A stretch of 64,000 bases of DNA. Origin: Blastococcus_B deserti. Its GTDB lineage: Bacteria; Actinomycetota; Actinomycetes; Mycobacteriales; Geodermatophilaceae. Below, in pieces: positions 1 through 8,378 of this stretch. The notes below the pieces were generated by a model. The model searched no databases and was not told the DNA's origin. It was given only the letters and a program-made list of their open reading frames with translations. The stretch is from NCBI RefSeq assembly GCF_042682525.1, contig NZ_JBHUHP010000001.1, forward strand, positions 496,001 through 560,000, in the 5' to 3' direction. Numbering within the stretch: position 1 is the first letter of the stretch; each line of letters starts with the position of its first letter. Made by a program: the position numbers and the translations under genes.

Positions 1-1
1 G

Positions 2-31
2 CTCGCCCAGTTCGTCGGCTCGCTCGTCTAG
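2..31 (+). CDS. 3' tail of an upstream gene (partial)
   Basis: The first bases read LAQFVGSLV followed by a TAG stop, which would be the last nine codons of a gene that begins outside the window. The stop lies 14 bases before the GTG of the next gene, a spacing typical of an operon. Ten codons are too few to identify a product, and the frame choice rests only on this stop. Confidence 0.35.
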   Translation, partial: LAQFVGSLV

Positions 32-45
32 GGCCCTCCGAGCCC

Positions 46-693
46 GTGACCAGGCCGGAGCCGCTGGAGCTGCCTCCCCGGGCCAGCAAGGACGTCGAGA
101 AGTACCTCCTTCCCGACGAGACGGCGGTCGTGGCCACCCGCCGGCACTGGGCGGTGCTCATCGAGCCGACGGTGAAGGCGCTCCCGTTCCTCGTGGCAGG
201 GGGGTGGTTGGTCCTCCGCGACCCGGAGAACCGGGTGACCAGCTGGGCGGGGCTCTTGGTGCTCCTGGCCACGCTCCTCTACTACGCCCTGCGGGTCGGC
301 GAGTGGTGGATGCGGCACTTCATCGTCAGCACCCGGCGGGTCCTGCTGACCTCCGGCATCATCGTCCGGACGGTGACCCTGCTGCCCCTGCGCCGGATCA
401 CCGACCTCACCTGGAAGGAGACCCTTCTGGGGCAGCTGCTCGGGTACGGGACCTTCCGGTTCGAGTCCGCGGGGCAGCAGCAGGCGCTGTCGCAGATCAC
501 CTTCCTGCCCGGGGCCGACGACCTCTACCGCCGGGTCAGCGCCCTGCTGTTCAGCACGGACTGGGGCGGCGCGGCCTCCGGCGGCGACGACGAGGGCAAT
601 CCCGAGCCGCCGTCGTCGCGCCGCCCACCGGGTGCCGACCCCGGGCAGCGGGACACCGAGCCGATCCAGGGCCTGCCGCCGCGCCGGCCGTGA
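46..693 (+). CDS. PH domain-containing membrane protein (bPH2/YdbT type)
   Basis: The 215-residue product has two hydrophobic segments (about residues 38-55 and 61-80) and then a bacterial PH-like domain. That domain has the typical run of an R-R-V-L-L strand followed by a P-L-R-R-I-T-D-L stretch. Proteins of this family (bPH_2, formerly DUF304) are small membrane proteins whose role is mostly unknown; some act in envelope stress or antimicrobial resistance. The tail after residue 175 is charged, proline-rich and probably disordered. The GTG start is chosen because it directly follows the preceding stop and gives the expected hydrophobic N-terminal half. The PHP gene follows within 25 bases, suggesting co-transcription. 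Confidence 0.8.
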   Translation: MTRPEPLELPPRASKDVEKYLLPDETAVVATRRHWAVLIEPTVKALPFLVAGGWLVLRDPENRVTSWAGLLVLLATLLYYALRVGEWWMRHFIVSTRRVLLTSGIIVRTVTLLPLRRITDLTWKETLLGQLLGYGTFRFESAGQQQALSQITFLPGADDLYRRVSALLFSTDWGGAASGGDDEGNPEPPSSRRPPGADPGQRDTEPIQGLPPRRP

Positions 694-715
694 GACTGCG
701 GCAGGCTGGGCGGTG

Positions 716-1573
716 ATGCGGATCGACCTGCACACCCATTCCTCGGTGTCCGACGGCACCGAGAGCCCGGCGGAGCTGCTGGCGACCGCCCGCGCCGCCG
801 GCCTGGACGCCGTCGCCCTGACCGACCACGACACGACCGCGGGGTGGGGCCTGGCCGAGGCGGCACGCCCGCCCGGGCTGACCGTCGTCCCGGGCATGGA
901 GCTGTCCTGCCGGTGGTTCCCCCACGACCAGCCGCCGATCAGCGTCCACCTGCTCGCCTACCTGTTCGACCCCACCCATCCCGGGTTCGCCGCCGAGCGG
1001 GCGCGGTTGCGCGACGAGCGGCTCGGACGGGCCGAGCGGATCGTCGCCGCGCTGGCTGCCGCAGGGCACGGTGTGGTCTGGGAGCGGATCGTCGAGCGGT
1101 CCGAGGGCGGTGTCGTCGGCCGTCCGCACATCGCCCGCGCGCTCGTCGAGGCCGGCGCCGCCGACTCGGTCGACCACGCGTTCGCCACCCTGCTGCACCA
1201 CCGCAGCCCGTACTACGTGACCAAGGCCGACACCGATGTCCGCCAGGGCATCGCCCTGGTCCGGGCGGCCGGCGGGGTGCCGGTGTTCGCCCACGGGCTG
1301 GCCACGAAACGGGGCCGGGTCGTCGGGGACGACGCGATCGCGGCGATGGCCGACGCCGGGCTGCTCGGGCTGGAGGTCGACCACCCCGACCACTCGCCCG
1401 AGGAGCGCGTCCACCTGCGCGGTCTGGCGGCCGACCTGGGACTGATCACCACCGGGGCGAGCGACTACCACGGCACGAACAAGGCCACGCCGATCGGGGC
1501 GTGCACCACCGACGCCGACCAGTTCGAGGCGATCCTCGCCGCCGGCACCGGCAGCGCGCCGTTCCGGGACTGA
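716..1573 (+). CDS. PHP domain-containing phosphoesterase
   Basis: This 285-residue protein shows the metal-binding motifs of the PHP superfamily in order: DLHTHSSVSDG near the N-terminus, LTDHDTT around residue 40, a HH pair near residue 160, FAHG around 190, and SDYHG near the C-terminus. It most resembles the small actinobacterial PHP proteins related to the E. coli RNase AM/YciV and nucleoside 3',5'-bisphosphate phosphatase group, which hydrolyse small phosphoesters in the cytoplasm. The ATG used here begins MRIDLHTH, the normal family start; a longer upstream reading only adds sequence from the previous gene. It follows the PH-domain gene closely and precedes the RecB-like nuclease, all on one strand. 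The substrate cannot be read from sequence. Confidence 0.85.
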   Translation: MRIDLHTHSSVSDGTESPAELLATARAAGLDAVALTDHDTTAGWGLAEAARPPGLTVVPGMELSCRWFPHDQPPISVHLLAYLFDPTHPGFAAERARLRDERLGRAERIVAALAAAGHGVVWERIVERSEGGVVGRPHIARALVEAGAADSVDHAFATLLHHRSPYYVTKADTDVRQGIALVRAAGGVPVFAHGLATKRGRVVGDDAIAAMADAGLLGLEVDHPDHSPEERVHLRGLAADLGLITTGASDYHGTNKATPIGACTTDADQFEAILAAGTGSAPFRD

Positions 1574-1609
1574 GCCAGAACCGTCGGACCCGGTGGTTAC
1601 CGTGGGCGC

Positions 1610-2479
1610 ATGGCCACACCGGGCGGCGGGAGCGCGCAGCTGGAGATGCCCGGGATGCCGCGGCGGCTGTTCCCCGCGACGCCGAGCAAGCTCGCCTCCT
1701 TCGCCGACTGCCCCCGCCGCTACCGGTACGCCTACGTCGACCGGCCCACCCCGTCGAAGGGCCCGGCGTGGGCGCACAACACCGTGGGTGCGGCCGTGCA
1801 CGCCGCGCTGCGGTCGTGGTGGGACCTGCCGGTGGAGCGACGGACGACGGCGGCGGCGCGGCAGCTGTTGTACGCCGCCTGGTCGCAGAACGGTTTCCGG
1901 GACGCCGAGCAGGCCGACCGGTGGCGGGCCCGTGCGGCAGGCTGGCTGACCGACTACGTCGCGACGCTGGACCCGACCGACGAGCCGGTGGGCAACGAGC
2001 GCACCGTCGGGGCGACGACCGACCGCCTGGCCCTGTCCGGCCGGGTCGACCGCATCGACCGGCGCGGCGACGAGCTCGTGGTCGTCGACTACAAGACCGG
2101 CCGGGCGGTGTGCACCGACGACGAGGCACGCGGATCACCGGCGCTCGCCGCCTACGTGCTCGGGGTGCGGAGGACGCTGCGCCGCCCGTGCAGCCGGGTG
2201 GAGCTGCACCATCTGCCCACCGGCACGGTGGCCTCGTTCGAGCACACCGAGCGCTCGCTGGCCAACCACGTGCGGCGGGCGGAGGACATCGCCGTCGACA
2301 TCACGGCGGCGACGGAGGCCATGGCGGCGGGGGAGGAGCCGGACGCCGCCTTTCCCGCCGTGCCCGGCAGGCAGTGCAGCTGGTGCGACTTCCGGCCCAG
2401 CTGCCCGACCGGCCAGGCCGCCGCCCCGGCCCGCGAGACGTGGAGCTTCCTCGCGGAGGACGACGAGCGCGGGACGTGA
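1610..2479 (+). CDS. RecB-family (PD-(D/E)XK) exonuclease, stand-alone
   Basis: The 289-residue protein is a single-domain nuclease of the RecB/Cas4 type. It begins with an SKLASFADCPRRYRY segment carrying the first cysteine, has the catalytic VVVDYKTG motif near residue 165, and ends in a CSWCDFRPSCP cluster. With the N-terminal Cys this supplies the four ligands expected for a 4Fe-4S cluster. Actinobacteria commonly encode such a stand-alone protein, annotated only as RecB family exonuclease. It carries no helicase motifs. It is the third gene of a short rightward run and converges on the MpaB-like gene, with 26 bases between them. A role in DNA end processing is inferred from the family. 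Confidence 0.85.
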   Translation: MATPGGGSAQLEMPGMPRRLFPATPSKLASFADCPRRYRYAYVDRPTPSKGPAWAHNTVGAAVHAALRSWWDLPVERRTTAAARQLLYAAWSQNGFRDAEQADRWRARAAGWLTDYVATLDPTDEPVGNERTVGATTDRLALSGRVDRIDRRGDELVVVDYKTGRAVCTDDEARGSPALAAYVLGVRRTLRRPCSRVELHHLPTGTVASFEHTERSLANHVRRAEDIAVDITAATEAMAAGEEPDAAFPAVPGRQCSWCDFRPSCPTGQAAAPARETWSFLAEDDERGT

Positions 2480-2505
2480 GCCAACGGCGGCAGCGCGGTC
2501 CCTTC

Positions 2506-3396
2506 TCAGGCGGTCATGTCCGTGTCGGCCGCCACCCGCTCGAAGCCGGCGCGCACGATCGGTGACCAGCGCGCCCGCTCGGGCACCGCCAGCAGCGCCG
2601 TCCGGAAGGCGCGCAGCGCCCCGGTGGCCGCCGCGTCCGTGAGGGTGAAGCCCGGCATCGAGTACAACTGCCGAGCCCACGCCGGAAGGGTGGCGAACCC
2701 GAGCGACACGAACGTCCCCCAGGCCGGGCGAGCCGGGGTGAGCACCTGCACCCAGCCGGGCATGGGCGGCACGAACAGCCGGCGCACACCCTCCGACGCG
2801 CCCGGTGTCAGGGCCAGCTCCGGCCGGACCCGCTCGAAGTAGTCGTCGAGGTCGGCCACGGTGCGGGGAGCCAGGTCCTCCGGGATCCCCACCAGCCGGG
2901 CCGCCGCCAGCTGTTCCCGCACGTAGGCGTCGGCGTCCTCGTCCGACAGCGGCAGGCCGGCCCTCCGTGCAGTTGAGAGCAGGGAGTCGACCGCGCCGTT
3001 GTGCACCCACAGCAGCAGGTCGGGGTCGTCGACCCGGTAGGCCCGGCCGGTCGTCTCCTCGACACCGGAGAGCTTCCGGTGCAGCCCGCGCACCCGCGCC
3101 GCCATGCGCCGGGCCTCGCTGCGGGTGCCGAAGGTGATCGTCTCCACGTACTGGCCGGTGCGCGTCATGCGCATCCACCACTCGTCCTTGAAGCCGGTCG
3201 AGTTGCGCGCCACGCCGTCCATCGCGACCGGGTGCAACGCCTGCAGCATCAGCGCCCGCAGACCGCCCACCGCGTAGCTCGGATCGGTGTGGATCCGCCA
3301 GGTGACGCTGTCGGGGCCGAAGAACCCGAGTCGGTCCTCCTCCGCCGACCAGTCGTCGGGCGAGGGGAGTGGCGCCAGTGCAGGGCGGCCGGTCAT
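2506..3396 (-). CDS. Oxygenase MpaB family protein (DUF2236)
   Basis: The 296-residue product matches the MpaB/latex-clearing-protein fold (DUF2236). It has a conserved N-terminal FFGPDSVTWRIHTDPS region, a QALHPVAMDGVA segment with the likely haem-ligand histidine, and a long helical body. Family members bind haem and include mycophenolic acid oxygenase and rubber oxygenase, but most bacterial copies have no assigned substrate. Its ATG overlaps the TGA of the upstream hydrolase gene by four bases, so the two are probably translationally coupled. The pairing with an alpha/beta hydrolase suggests a small catabolic unit; this is inference. Confidence 0.82.
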   Translation of the reverse strand: MTGRPALAPLPSPDDWSAEEDRLGFFGPDSVTWRIHTDPSYAVGGLRALMLQALHPVAMDGVARNSTGFKDEWWMRMTRTGQYVETITFGTRSEARRMAARVRGLHRKLSGVEETTGRAYRVDDPDLLLWVHNGAVDSLLSTARRAGLPLSDEDADAYVREQLAAARLVGIPEDLAPRTVADLDDYFERVRPELALTPGASEGVRRLFVPPMPGWVQVLTPARPAWGTFVSLGFATLPAWARQLYSMPGFTLTDAAATGALRAFRTALLAVPERARWSPIVRAGFERVAADTDMTA

Positions 3397-4310
3397 GACC
3401 GCGCCGAGGCGTCGGCCCAGAAGTCGAGCAGTACCTCCAGGGTCCGTAGGGGGTTCTCCACCGCCGGGGAGTGGATCGAATACTCGATGACCTCGTGGCG
3501 GGCGCCCAGGCGCTGCGCCATGTCGGCCTGGACGTGTGGCATCCAGGCGTCGTCGGCCTCTCCGTGCGCCACGAGCATCGGGAGCCCGGTGGCGGCCAGC
3601 TCGGCCACCCGGTCGGGCTCGTTCAGCATGGCGTCGGCCATGCCGCGCAGGCCGGCGGCGGAGTTGCTCAGGAACCGCCGCGCGTAGAACGCCCGCGTGG
3701 GTGCCGGGATGGCCTGTGCCCTCGGATCGGTCATGGCCACCTGCTCCAGCGTGTGGTGCACCAGCTGCACGCCGCCCGCGTCGAGGAGGGGGCCAAGGTG
3801 GTCCAGCAGATCCGCTCGCCCGCCGGTCAGCTTCGACGGCCCGGAACCCAACAGCGTGAAGGAGGTGAACAGGGTGGGCTCGGCGAGCACCGCCGCCCGC
3901 GTCACCAGCCCGCCGAAGCTGTGCCCGAGCAGGTGCAGCGGCTCGCCGGACTCCTCACGCAGGACCCGGGCAACCGCGACGACGTCGAGACCCAGCTCCT
4001 CGACCGAGTAGGCCGCCGGGTCGTCGGGGCCGGGCGATTCGTACTGTCCCCGCTGGTCGATGGCGACAACCCGGTATCCCGCCTCCGCCAGCGGAGCCAG
4101 CAGGGGCGCGAAGTCCTCCTTGCTGCCGGTGTACCCGGCGACGAGGAGGGCCGTGCCGCGAACCGCCTCCCCGCCGGTGTCCAGCGCGGCCAGCGGGCCC
4201 GCCCGACCGGGAAAGGCGCGGCGCACCGCGTCGTGCTCGGCCAGCTGCCGGAGATCGTCGGGGGCAATGGCGAGTTGCACGGGCTGATCGGAGCCGCCGG
4301 GCAGGACCAT
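3393..4310 (-). CDS. Alpha/beta fold hydrolase
   Basis: A 305-residue alpha/beta hydrolase. The nucleophile elbow reads LLGHSFGG with Ser as nucleophile. The acid is probably in HGEADDAW, and a histidine in the C-terminal EYSIHSP stretch is the likely base. The oxyanion region (VAGYTGSKEDF) and the VVAIDQRGQ strand are typical of the lysophospholipase/esterase branch. The ATG is preceded by only a short leader, and the stop overlaps the start of the downstream MpaB-like gene. The reaction is unknown. No signal peptide is visible, so it should be cytoplasmic. Confidence 0.82.
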   Translation of the reverse strand: MVLPGGSDQPVQLAIAPDDLRQLAEHDAVRRAFPGRAGPLAALDTGGEAVRGTALLVAGYTGSKEDFAPLLAPLAEAGYRVVAIDQRGQYESPGPDDPAAYSVEELGLDVVAVARVLREESGEPLHLLGHSFGGLVTRAAVLAEPTLFTSFTLLGSGPSKLTGGRADLLDHLGPLLDAGGVQLVHHTLEQVAMTDPRAQAIPAPTRAFYARRFLSNSAAGLRGMADAMLNEPDRVAELAATGLPMLVAHGEADDAWMPHVQADMAQRLGARHEVIEYSIHSPAVENPLRTLEVLLDFWADASARS

Positions 4311-4350
4311 GGTCCCCAGTGAACCGCGATCCGCCCGGCCGTGCCGAACC

Positions 4351-4402
4351 CGGCCCCGTCCAGAGTTCCCCGCGAGCCTGCGACGCGGTGAGGGCGCTCC
4401 TG
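4351..4402. repeat. Dispersed intergenic palindromic repeat, copy 1 (degenerate)
   Basis: This gap between two leftward genes reads CGGCCCCGTC, then a CCCCGCGAGCCTGCG core, then GAGGGCGCTCCTG. The layout (C/G-rich arm, GCGAGC core, opposite arm) matches the repeat family found at 5600, 9454, 13659, 18747, 31003, 39026 and 40350. It is one of the most diverged copies. Confidence 0.5.
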
Positions 4403-4404
4403 TC

Positions 4405-5664
4405 TCAGCGGTAGCCGAGGACCCGGTCGTCGAGCCGGAGCACCACTACCGGACCGATCGCGGTGGCGGTCCCGCCGGGGGGCGGGGCGGGCGCGTCGAA
4501 CCGGTCGAGCTGGGCGCCGGTGGCCGGATCGCGGGAGGAGAATCCCGCGTCGTCGGGCAGGACGATCGCCGCCGCGGAGTCGGCGTCCCCCACCGAGCCC
4601 CGGGCCGCGGGCAGCCCGGTGGCCGGCGCTTCCCACAGCAGCACTCCCGTCGAGGCGTCGAGCGCCGAGACGGTGCCGTCGACCCGCACGAGCGAGACCC
4701 CGCCGACGGTCACCTGCTCGACGTCGGCCGTGCCGGCGGGTACCGGCACCCGGGCCAGCGCCGCGCCATCGGGCCCGGCGAGGGTGTGCACCTCCTCCCC
4801 GACGAGCACGGTCACGGCCTCGTCGGCGCCGAGCAGGCGGACGTCGGCCGCCCCGGCGGCGGGCAGGTCGTGGCTCCAGTGCACCGATCCGGCGAAGCCG
4901 TCGAGCAGCCGTACCTGCAGGTTCTTCCCGGCGCACCGCTGGAGGACGGCGACCCCGGTGCTCCCGGCGTCGGCGGCGAGCAGCCGGCAGCCCTCGGGGG
5001 GCGCATGGCGCCAGCGGATGTTGTTGCCGGTCGGGTCGAACGTGACCAGGCCGGTGGGGTTGCTGGCGAGCACGATGGCGGTGGTCGAGTCGAGGACGGC
5101 GTCCCCGGCGAGGCTCAGGCTCCTCGTCCAGGTCCGCACCCCCGTGCCGGCGTCCAGGGCGACGGCCTCGTCGCAGCGGTCGTCGGTCGCGAAGACCGCC
5201 ACCGCCACGCCGTCGGTGACCACGAGGCCGCACACGCGGGCGTTGGCGCGGGTGTAGTGCCAGGCCTCTCGTCCGGTGAGCGGGTCGAGGGCGCGGACGC
5301 CGTGCCGGGAGCCGACGAGCACCCGGCCGTCCTGCACGACCGTCTCCGGGATCCGGTCGCCGTCGGCCGACCAGACCTCCGAGACGCCACCAGCCGGCGC
5401 TCCCGGGGGGACGTCGGCCGGTGGTGCGGTGGTGCTGTCGGTGGCGGCCGCGTCGGACCCGCGCCAGAGCAGGGTCGCGACCAGCACCAGTGCCGCGGTG
5501 GCCGCCGTCCACACCCAGACCCGCAGCGGCGGGAAGGTGAGGTGATGGAACGGCCCGCCTTCAGGGCCCCGCCCCGAGCGGAGCGAGGTGAGCGGTGATC
5601 CGGCCCCGTCCAGGGCACCGCCCCGAGCTTGCGGAGGGCGGGCAGGACGGGGTCCTTCTGCCAT
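4405..5664 (-). CDS. Membrane-anchored PQQ-like beta-propeller protein
   Basis: After about 45 N-terminal residues there is one transmembrane helix (VWVWTAATAALVLVATLLW). The rest, about 350 residues, is repeating beta-propeller sequence with recurring blade motifs such as LDPLTGREAWHY, LDAGTGVRTWTR and LDASTGVLLWEA. It should be an extracytoplasmic propeller anchored by its N-terminus, resembling the propeller protein beside rhlE in mycobacteria (Rv3212, recalled). The ATG overlaps the TGA of the DEAD-box gene. However, the first 40 or so codons run through an intergenic repeat, so the functional start may lie further in, near the transmembrane helix. Function is unknown; BamB-like scaffolding is a loose analogy. 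Confidence 0.75.
   Translation of the reverse strand: MAEGPRPARPPQARGGALDGAGSPLTSLRSGRGPEGGPFHHLTFPPLRVWVWTAATAALVLVATLLWRGSDAAATDSTTAPPADVPPGAPAGGVSEVWSADGDRIPETVVQDGRVLVGSRHGVRALDPLTGREAWHYTRANARVCGLVVTDGVAVAVFATDDRCDEAVALDAGTGVRTWTRSLSLAGDAVLDSTTAIVLASNPTGLVTFDPTGNNIRWRHAPPEGCRLLAADAGSTGVAVLQRCAGKNLQVRLLDGFAGSVHWSHDLPAAGAADVRLLGADEAVTVLVGEEVHTLAGPDGAALARVPVPAGTADVEQVTVGGVSLVRVDGTVSALDASTGVLLWEAPATGLPAARGSVGDADSAAAIVLPDDAGFSSRDPATGAQLDRFDAPAPPPGGTATAIGPVVVLRLDDRVLGYR
5549..5658. repeat. Dispersed palindromic repeat, tandem full and partial copy, overlapping a coding start
   Basis: A full copy (5600-5658) runs from CCGGCCCCGTCC through CCGAGCTTGCGGAG to GACGGGGTCCTTC. A partial copy (5549-5597) beside it has a CCCGAGCGGAGCGAGG core. 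Together they occupy the first codons of the propeller gene on the minus strand. Confidence 0.65.
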
Positions 5665-7397
5665 CAGGCGGCGGACTCCGACCCACCACCGCCGCGGTTG
5701 GCCCCGCCGCGACGGCGACGGCGGCGCGGCCTGGTGGCCGTGCCCTCGGCGGGCGCCGACTCGGGCGCCGACCCGGGGGCCGCGGCCGGCGCCGACTCGC
5801 CCTCCGCGGTGGACGACCCGGAGCGACGCGTGCGGCGCCGCGGACGGCTCTTGCCGCCGCCGGTGCCCTGGTCCTCGTCGCCGGAGCGGCCGGAGCGCTC
5901 ACCCTGACGGCCGCCGGAGGGACCACGCGAGTCGCCACGCGCGCCCTGCGTCGGGCGGTTGGGCCTGCCGGTCTCGCCGACGTCCTCGAGGGTCTCCGCC
6001 TCGAGGCCCTCGCGGGTCCGCTGCGCGCGCGGCAGCCGGCCGGTGGCCGTCTCGGGGACGTCGAGGTCGGTGTAGACCCACTTCGAGGTGGAGTAGGTCT
6101 CCGGCGGGTCGGCGAAGTCGAGGCCGAGGGCCTTGTTGATCAGCTGCCAGCGGGGGATGTCGTCCCAGTCGACCAGGGTGACGGCGACGCCCGTGCTGCC
6201 CGCCCGGCCGGTGCGGCCGATCCGGTGCACGTAGGTCTTCTCGTCCTCGGGGCACTGGTAGTTCACGACGTGGCTGACGCCGGTGACGTCGATGCCGCGG
6301 GCGGCGACGTCGGTGGCGACGAGGACGTCGACCTTGCCGCTCCGGAATGCGCGCAGGGCCTGCTCGCGGGCGCCCTGGCCGAGGTCGCCGTGGACGGCAG
6401 CCGCGGCGAAACCGCGCTCGACGAGCTCGTCGGCGACCTTCTGCGCCGTGCGCTTCGTACGGCAGAAGACCATCACGAGGCCGCGGTCACGCGCCTGCAG
6501 CACGCGGGCCAGCAGCTCGGGCTTGTCCAGGTTGTGCGCCCGGTAGATGAACTGGGTGGTCTGGGGGACCGTCGACCCCTCGTCGTTGCCGTGGGCGCGG
6601 ATGTGGGTCGGCTGCGTCATGAACGACCGGGACAGCGTCACGATCGGGCCCGGCATGGTGGCGGAGAACAGCATCGTCTGCCGCTTGTCCGGGACCATGG
6701 CCAGGATCCGCTCGATGTCGGGCAGGAAGCCGAGGTCGAGCATCTCGTCGGCCTCGTCGAGGACGAGGACCTTCACCTTGCCGAGGATGAGGTGGCCCTG
6801 CTGGGCGAGGTCGAGCAGCCGGCCCGGGGTGCCGACGACCACCTCGACGCCGCCCTGCAGCGCCTGCACCTGCGGCTCGAAGGCCCGGCCGCCGTAGATG
6901 GCCTGGACGCGGATACCCCGCTTCGCACCGGCGGTGCCCAGGTCGCGGGCGACCTGCACGCACAGCTCACGGGTGGGGACGACGACCAGCGCCTGCGGAA
7001 CGCCGTCGCCGCCCTCGGCCGGCGGGATGACCCGCTCCAACAGGGGGACGCCGAACCCGAGGGTCTTGCCGGTGCCGGTGCGGGCCTGGCCGATCAGGTC
7101 GTTGCCGGCCAGCGCCAGCGGGAGGGTCAGCTCCTGGATCGCGAAGGTGCGGGTGATCCCGACCTCGGCGAGCGCGGCGACGATGTCGGGGTGGACGTCG
7201 AAGTCGCTGAAGAGCGGGCTGTCGCCGGTGACCGGCGCGCCGCCCAGGGTCTCGACCTGCGACTCGAGCTCCTCGGGATCGGGGGCTCCGGTCTCCGCGT
7301 GCTCGAGCGCGACCGCCGCCGTCGACGTGACCTCGGTGGGCGGTGCGTCGCCGGACGGGCTGCTGGTGGGCGTGGGGGTGTTGTCGGTGGAGGTCAG
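5664..7397 (-). CDS. rhlE: DEAD/DEAH-box RNA helicase (RhlE-like)
   Basis: This is a 577-residue cytoplasmic ATP-dependent RNA helicase. Visible motifs are the Q motif (TRTFAIQELTLP), Walker A (ARTGTGKT), PTREL, DEAD in VLDEADEML, SAT in LFSATMPG, and HRIGRTGRAG. A long Arg/Gly/Ser tail (RPRRRRRRGGANRGGGG) follows, typical of cold-shock RhlE/CsdA-type enzymes that remodel rRNA and mRNA. The N-terminal 119 codons, including the Walker A motif, are open upstream of the first conventional start (TTG at 7040). No in-frame ATG, GTG or TTG precedes them. The best start is a CTG at 7397 reading LTSTDNTPT after an AGAGGCGAG ribosome site. Gene symbol by similarity to mycobacterial Rv3211. Confidence 0.88.
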   Translation of the reverse strand: MTSTDNTPTPTSSPSGDAPPTEVTSTAAVALEHAETGAPDPEELESQVETLGGAPVTGDSPLFSDFDVHPDIVAALAEVGITRTFAIQELTLPLALAGNDLIGQARTGTGKTLGFGVPLLERVIPPAEGGDGVPQALVVVPTRELCVQVARDLGTAGAKRGIRVQAIYGGRAFEPQVQALQGGVEVVVGTPGRLLDLAQQGHLILGKVKVLVLDEADEMLDLGFLPDIERILAMVPDKRQTMLFSATMPGPIVTLSRSFMTQPTHIRAHGNDEGSTVPQTTQFIYRAHNLDKPELLARVLQARDRGLVMVFCRTKRTAQKVADELVERGFAAAAVHGDLGQGAREQALRAFRSGKVDVLVATDVAARGIDVTGVSHVVNYQCPEDEKTYVHRIGRTGRAGSTGVAVTLVDWDDIPRWQLINKALGLDFADPPETYSTSKWVYTDLDVPETATGRLPRAQRTREGLEAETLEDVGETGRPNRPTQGARGDSRGPSGGRQGERSGRSGDEDQGTGGGKSRPRRRTRRSGSSTAEGESAPAAAPGSAPESAPAEGTATRPRRRRRRGGANRGGGGSESAA

Positions 7398-7713
7398 TGC
7401 ACTCGCCTCTGGTCTGCTGGGGGACCGGGTCCGGCGGCGGAGGACGCTCGCGTCGGACCTGTCCCGGTCGGTTGTCGCGGGAGGGGTTCCAGCGCCGACG
7501 CGGCCAGCGGACCGGGCGTCGGGAGCCCGGGAGACAGCCCGTTCCGGGGCGTCGTCCAGCGGTTGTCAGCGCACAGATACACAGCGCACCCGGAGGTACG
7601 CCGATTCCATGGTAGCGCGGGCACCGGTTAGCCTCTCCGCGCCGCGCTGCCACGGTGACCTGCGCCACCTGCTGCGGCCGGCGTCCCCGACCCGGCGGAC
7701 CCAGGAGACGTGT
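7398..7713. promoter_or_regulatory. Divergent intergenic region between rhlE-like and ferritin-like genes
   Basis: No credible gene lies in these 316 bases. They separate two divergent transcription units and must hold promoters for both. A TAGCCT hexamer at 7629-7634 is a reasonable -10 box for the rightward gene, giving a leader of about 75 bases that ends in an AGGAG ribosome site. I could not pick a convincing leftward promoter. No hairpin stands out. Confidence 0.4.
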
Positions 7714-8367
7714 GTGACGACCCCGGTCGACAGCGGTGCCGTCGTGGACCTGCTGGGCGCGCTGGCCTACGCCGAGCTGACCGCCTTCGACCGGCTCGCC
7801 GAGGACGCCCGCATGGCGCCGACGCTGACCGGCCGGGCGGCGCTGGCGAAGATGGCGGCGGCGGAGATCGCCCACCACTCGCGGCTGACCGCGCGGCTGG
7901 CCGAGCTCGGCGTCGACCCCGCCGAGGCCATGGCGCCCTTCGTGCCGGCGCTGGACGCCTTCCACGAGAGCACCCGGCCCAGCACGTGGCTCGAGGGGCT
8001 GGTCAAGGCCTACGTGGGGGACGGGTTGGCCGCCGACTTCTACCGCGAGATCGCCGGCTTCCTCCCGGAGCCCGACCGGACGCTCGTTCTCGACGTGCTC
8101 GCCGACACGGGCCACGCCGACTTCGCCGTGCGCGAGGTCCGGGCGGCCATCCGCGCCGACCGCAAGGTCCCGGGACGGCTGTCGCTGTGGGGACGGCGGC
8201 TGGTCGGTGAGGCGATGAGCCAGTCGCAGGCCGTCATCGCCGAGCACGATCGGCTGGCCGGGCTCATCATCGCCGGCACCGGCGATCTCAAGGGCGTGGC
8301 CCGTCTGATCGAGCGGATCACCGCCGCCCACACCGAGCGCATGAAGGCGCTGGGCCTCAACCCCTGA
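7714..8367 (+). CDS. Ferritin-like fold protein (MiaE_2-like)
   Basis: The 217-residue helical protein has two E-x-x-H-type motifs expected of a di-iron four-helix bundle: YAELTAFDRLAEDA in helix 1 and AAAEIAHHSRL in helix 2, with a further GHADFAVREV segment in the second half. Actinobacterial members of this family are annotated as ferritin-like or as relatives of tRNA-2-methylthio-N6-isopentenyladenosine hydroxylase. The mycobacterial counterpart beside rhlE is Rv3210c (recalled). The GTG start follows an AGGAG site by six bases. The SDR gene begins 12 bases after its stop, so the two are likely one operon. The substrate is unknown. Confidence 0.8.
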   Translation: MTTPVDSGAVVDLLGALAYAELTAFDRLAEDARMAPTLTGRAALAKMAAAEIAHHSRLTARLAELGVDPAEAMAPFVPALDAFHESTRPSTWLEGLVKAYVGDGLAADFYREIAGFLPEPDRTLVLDVLADTGHADFAVREVRAAIRADRKVPGRLSLWGRRLVGEAMSQSQAVIAEHDRLAGLIIAGTGDLKGVARLIERITAAHTERMKALGLNP

Positions 8368-8378
8368 CAGGAGGACCC

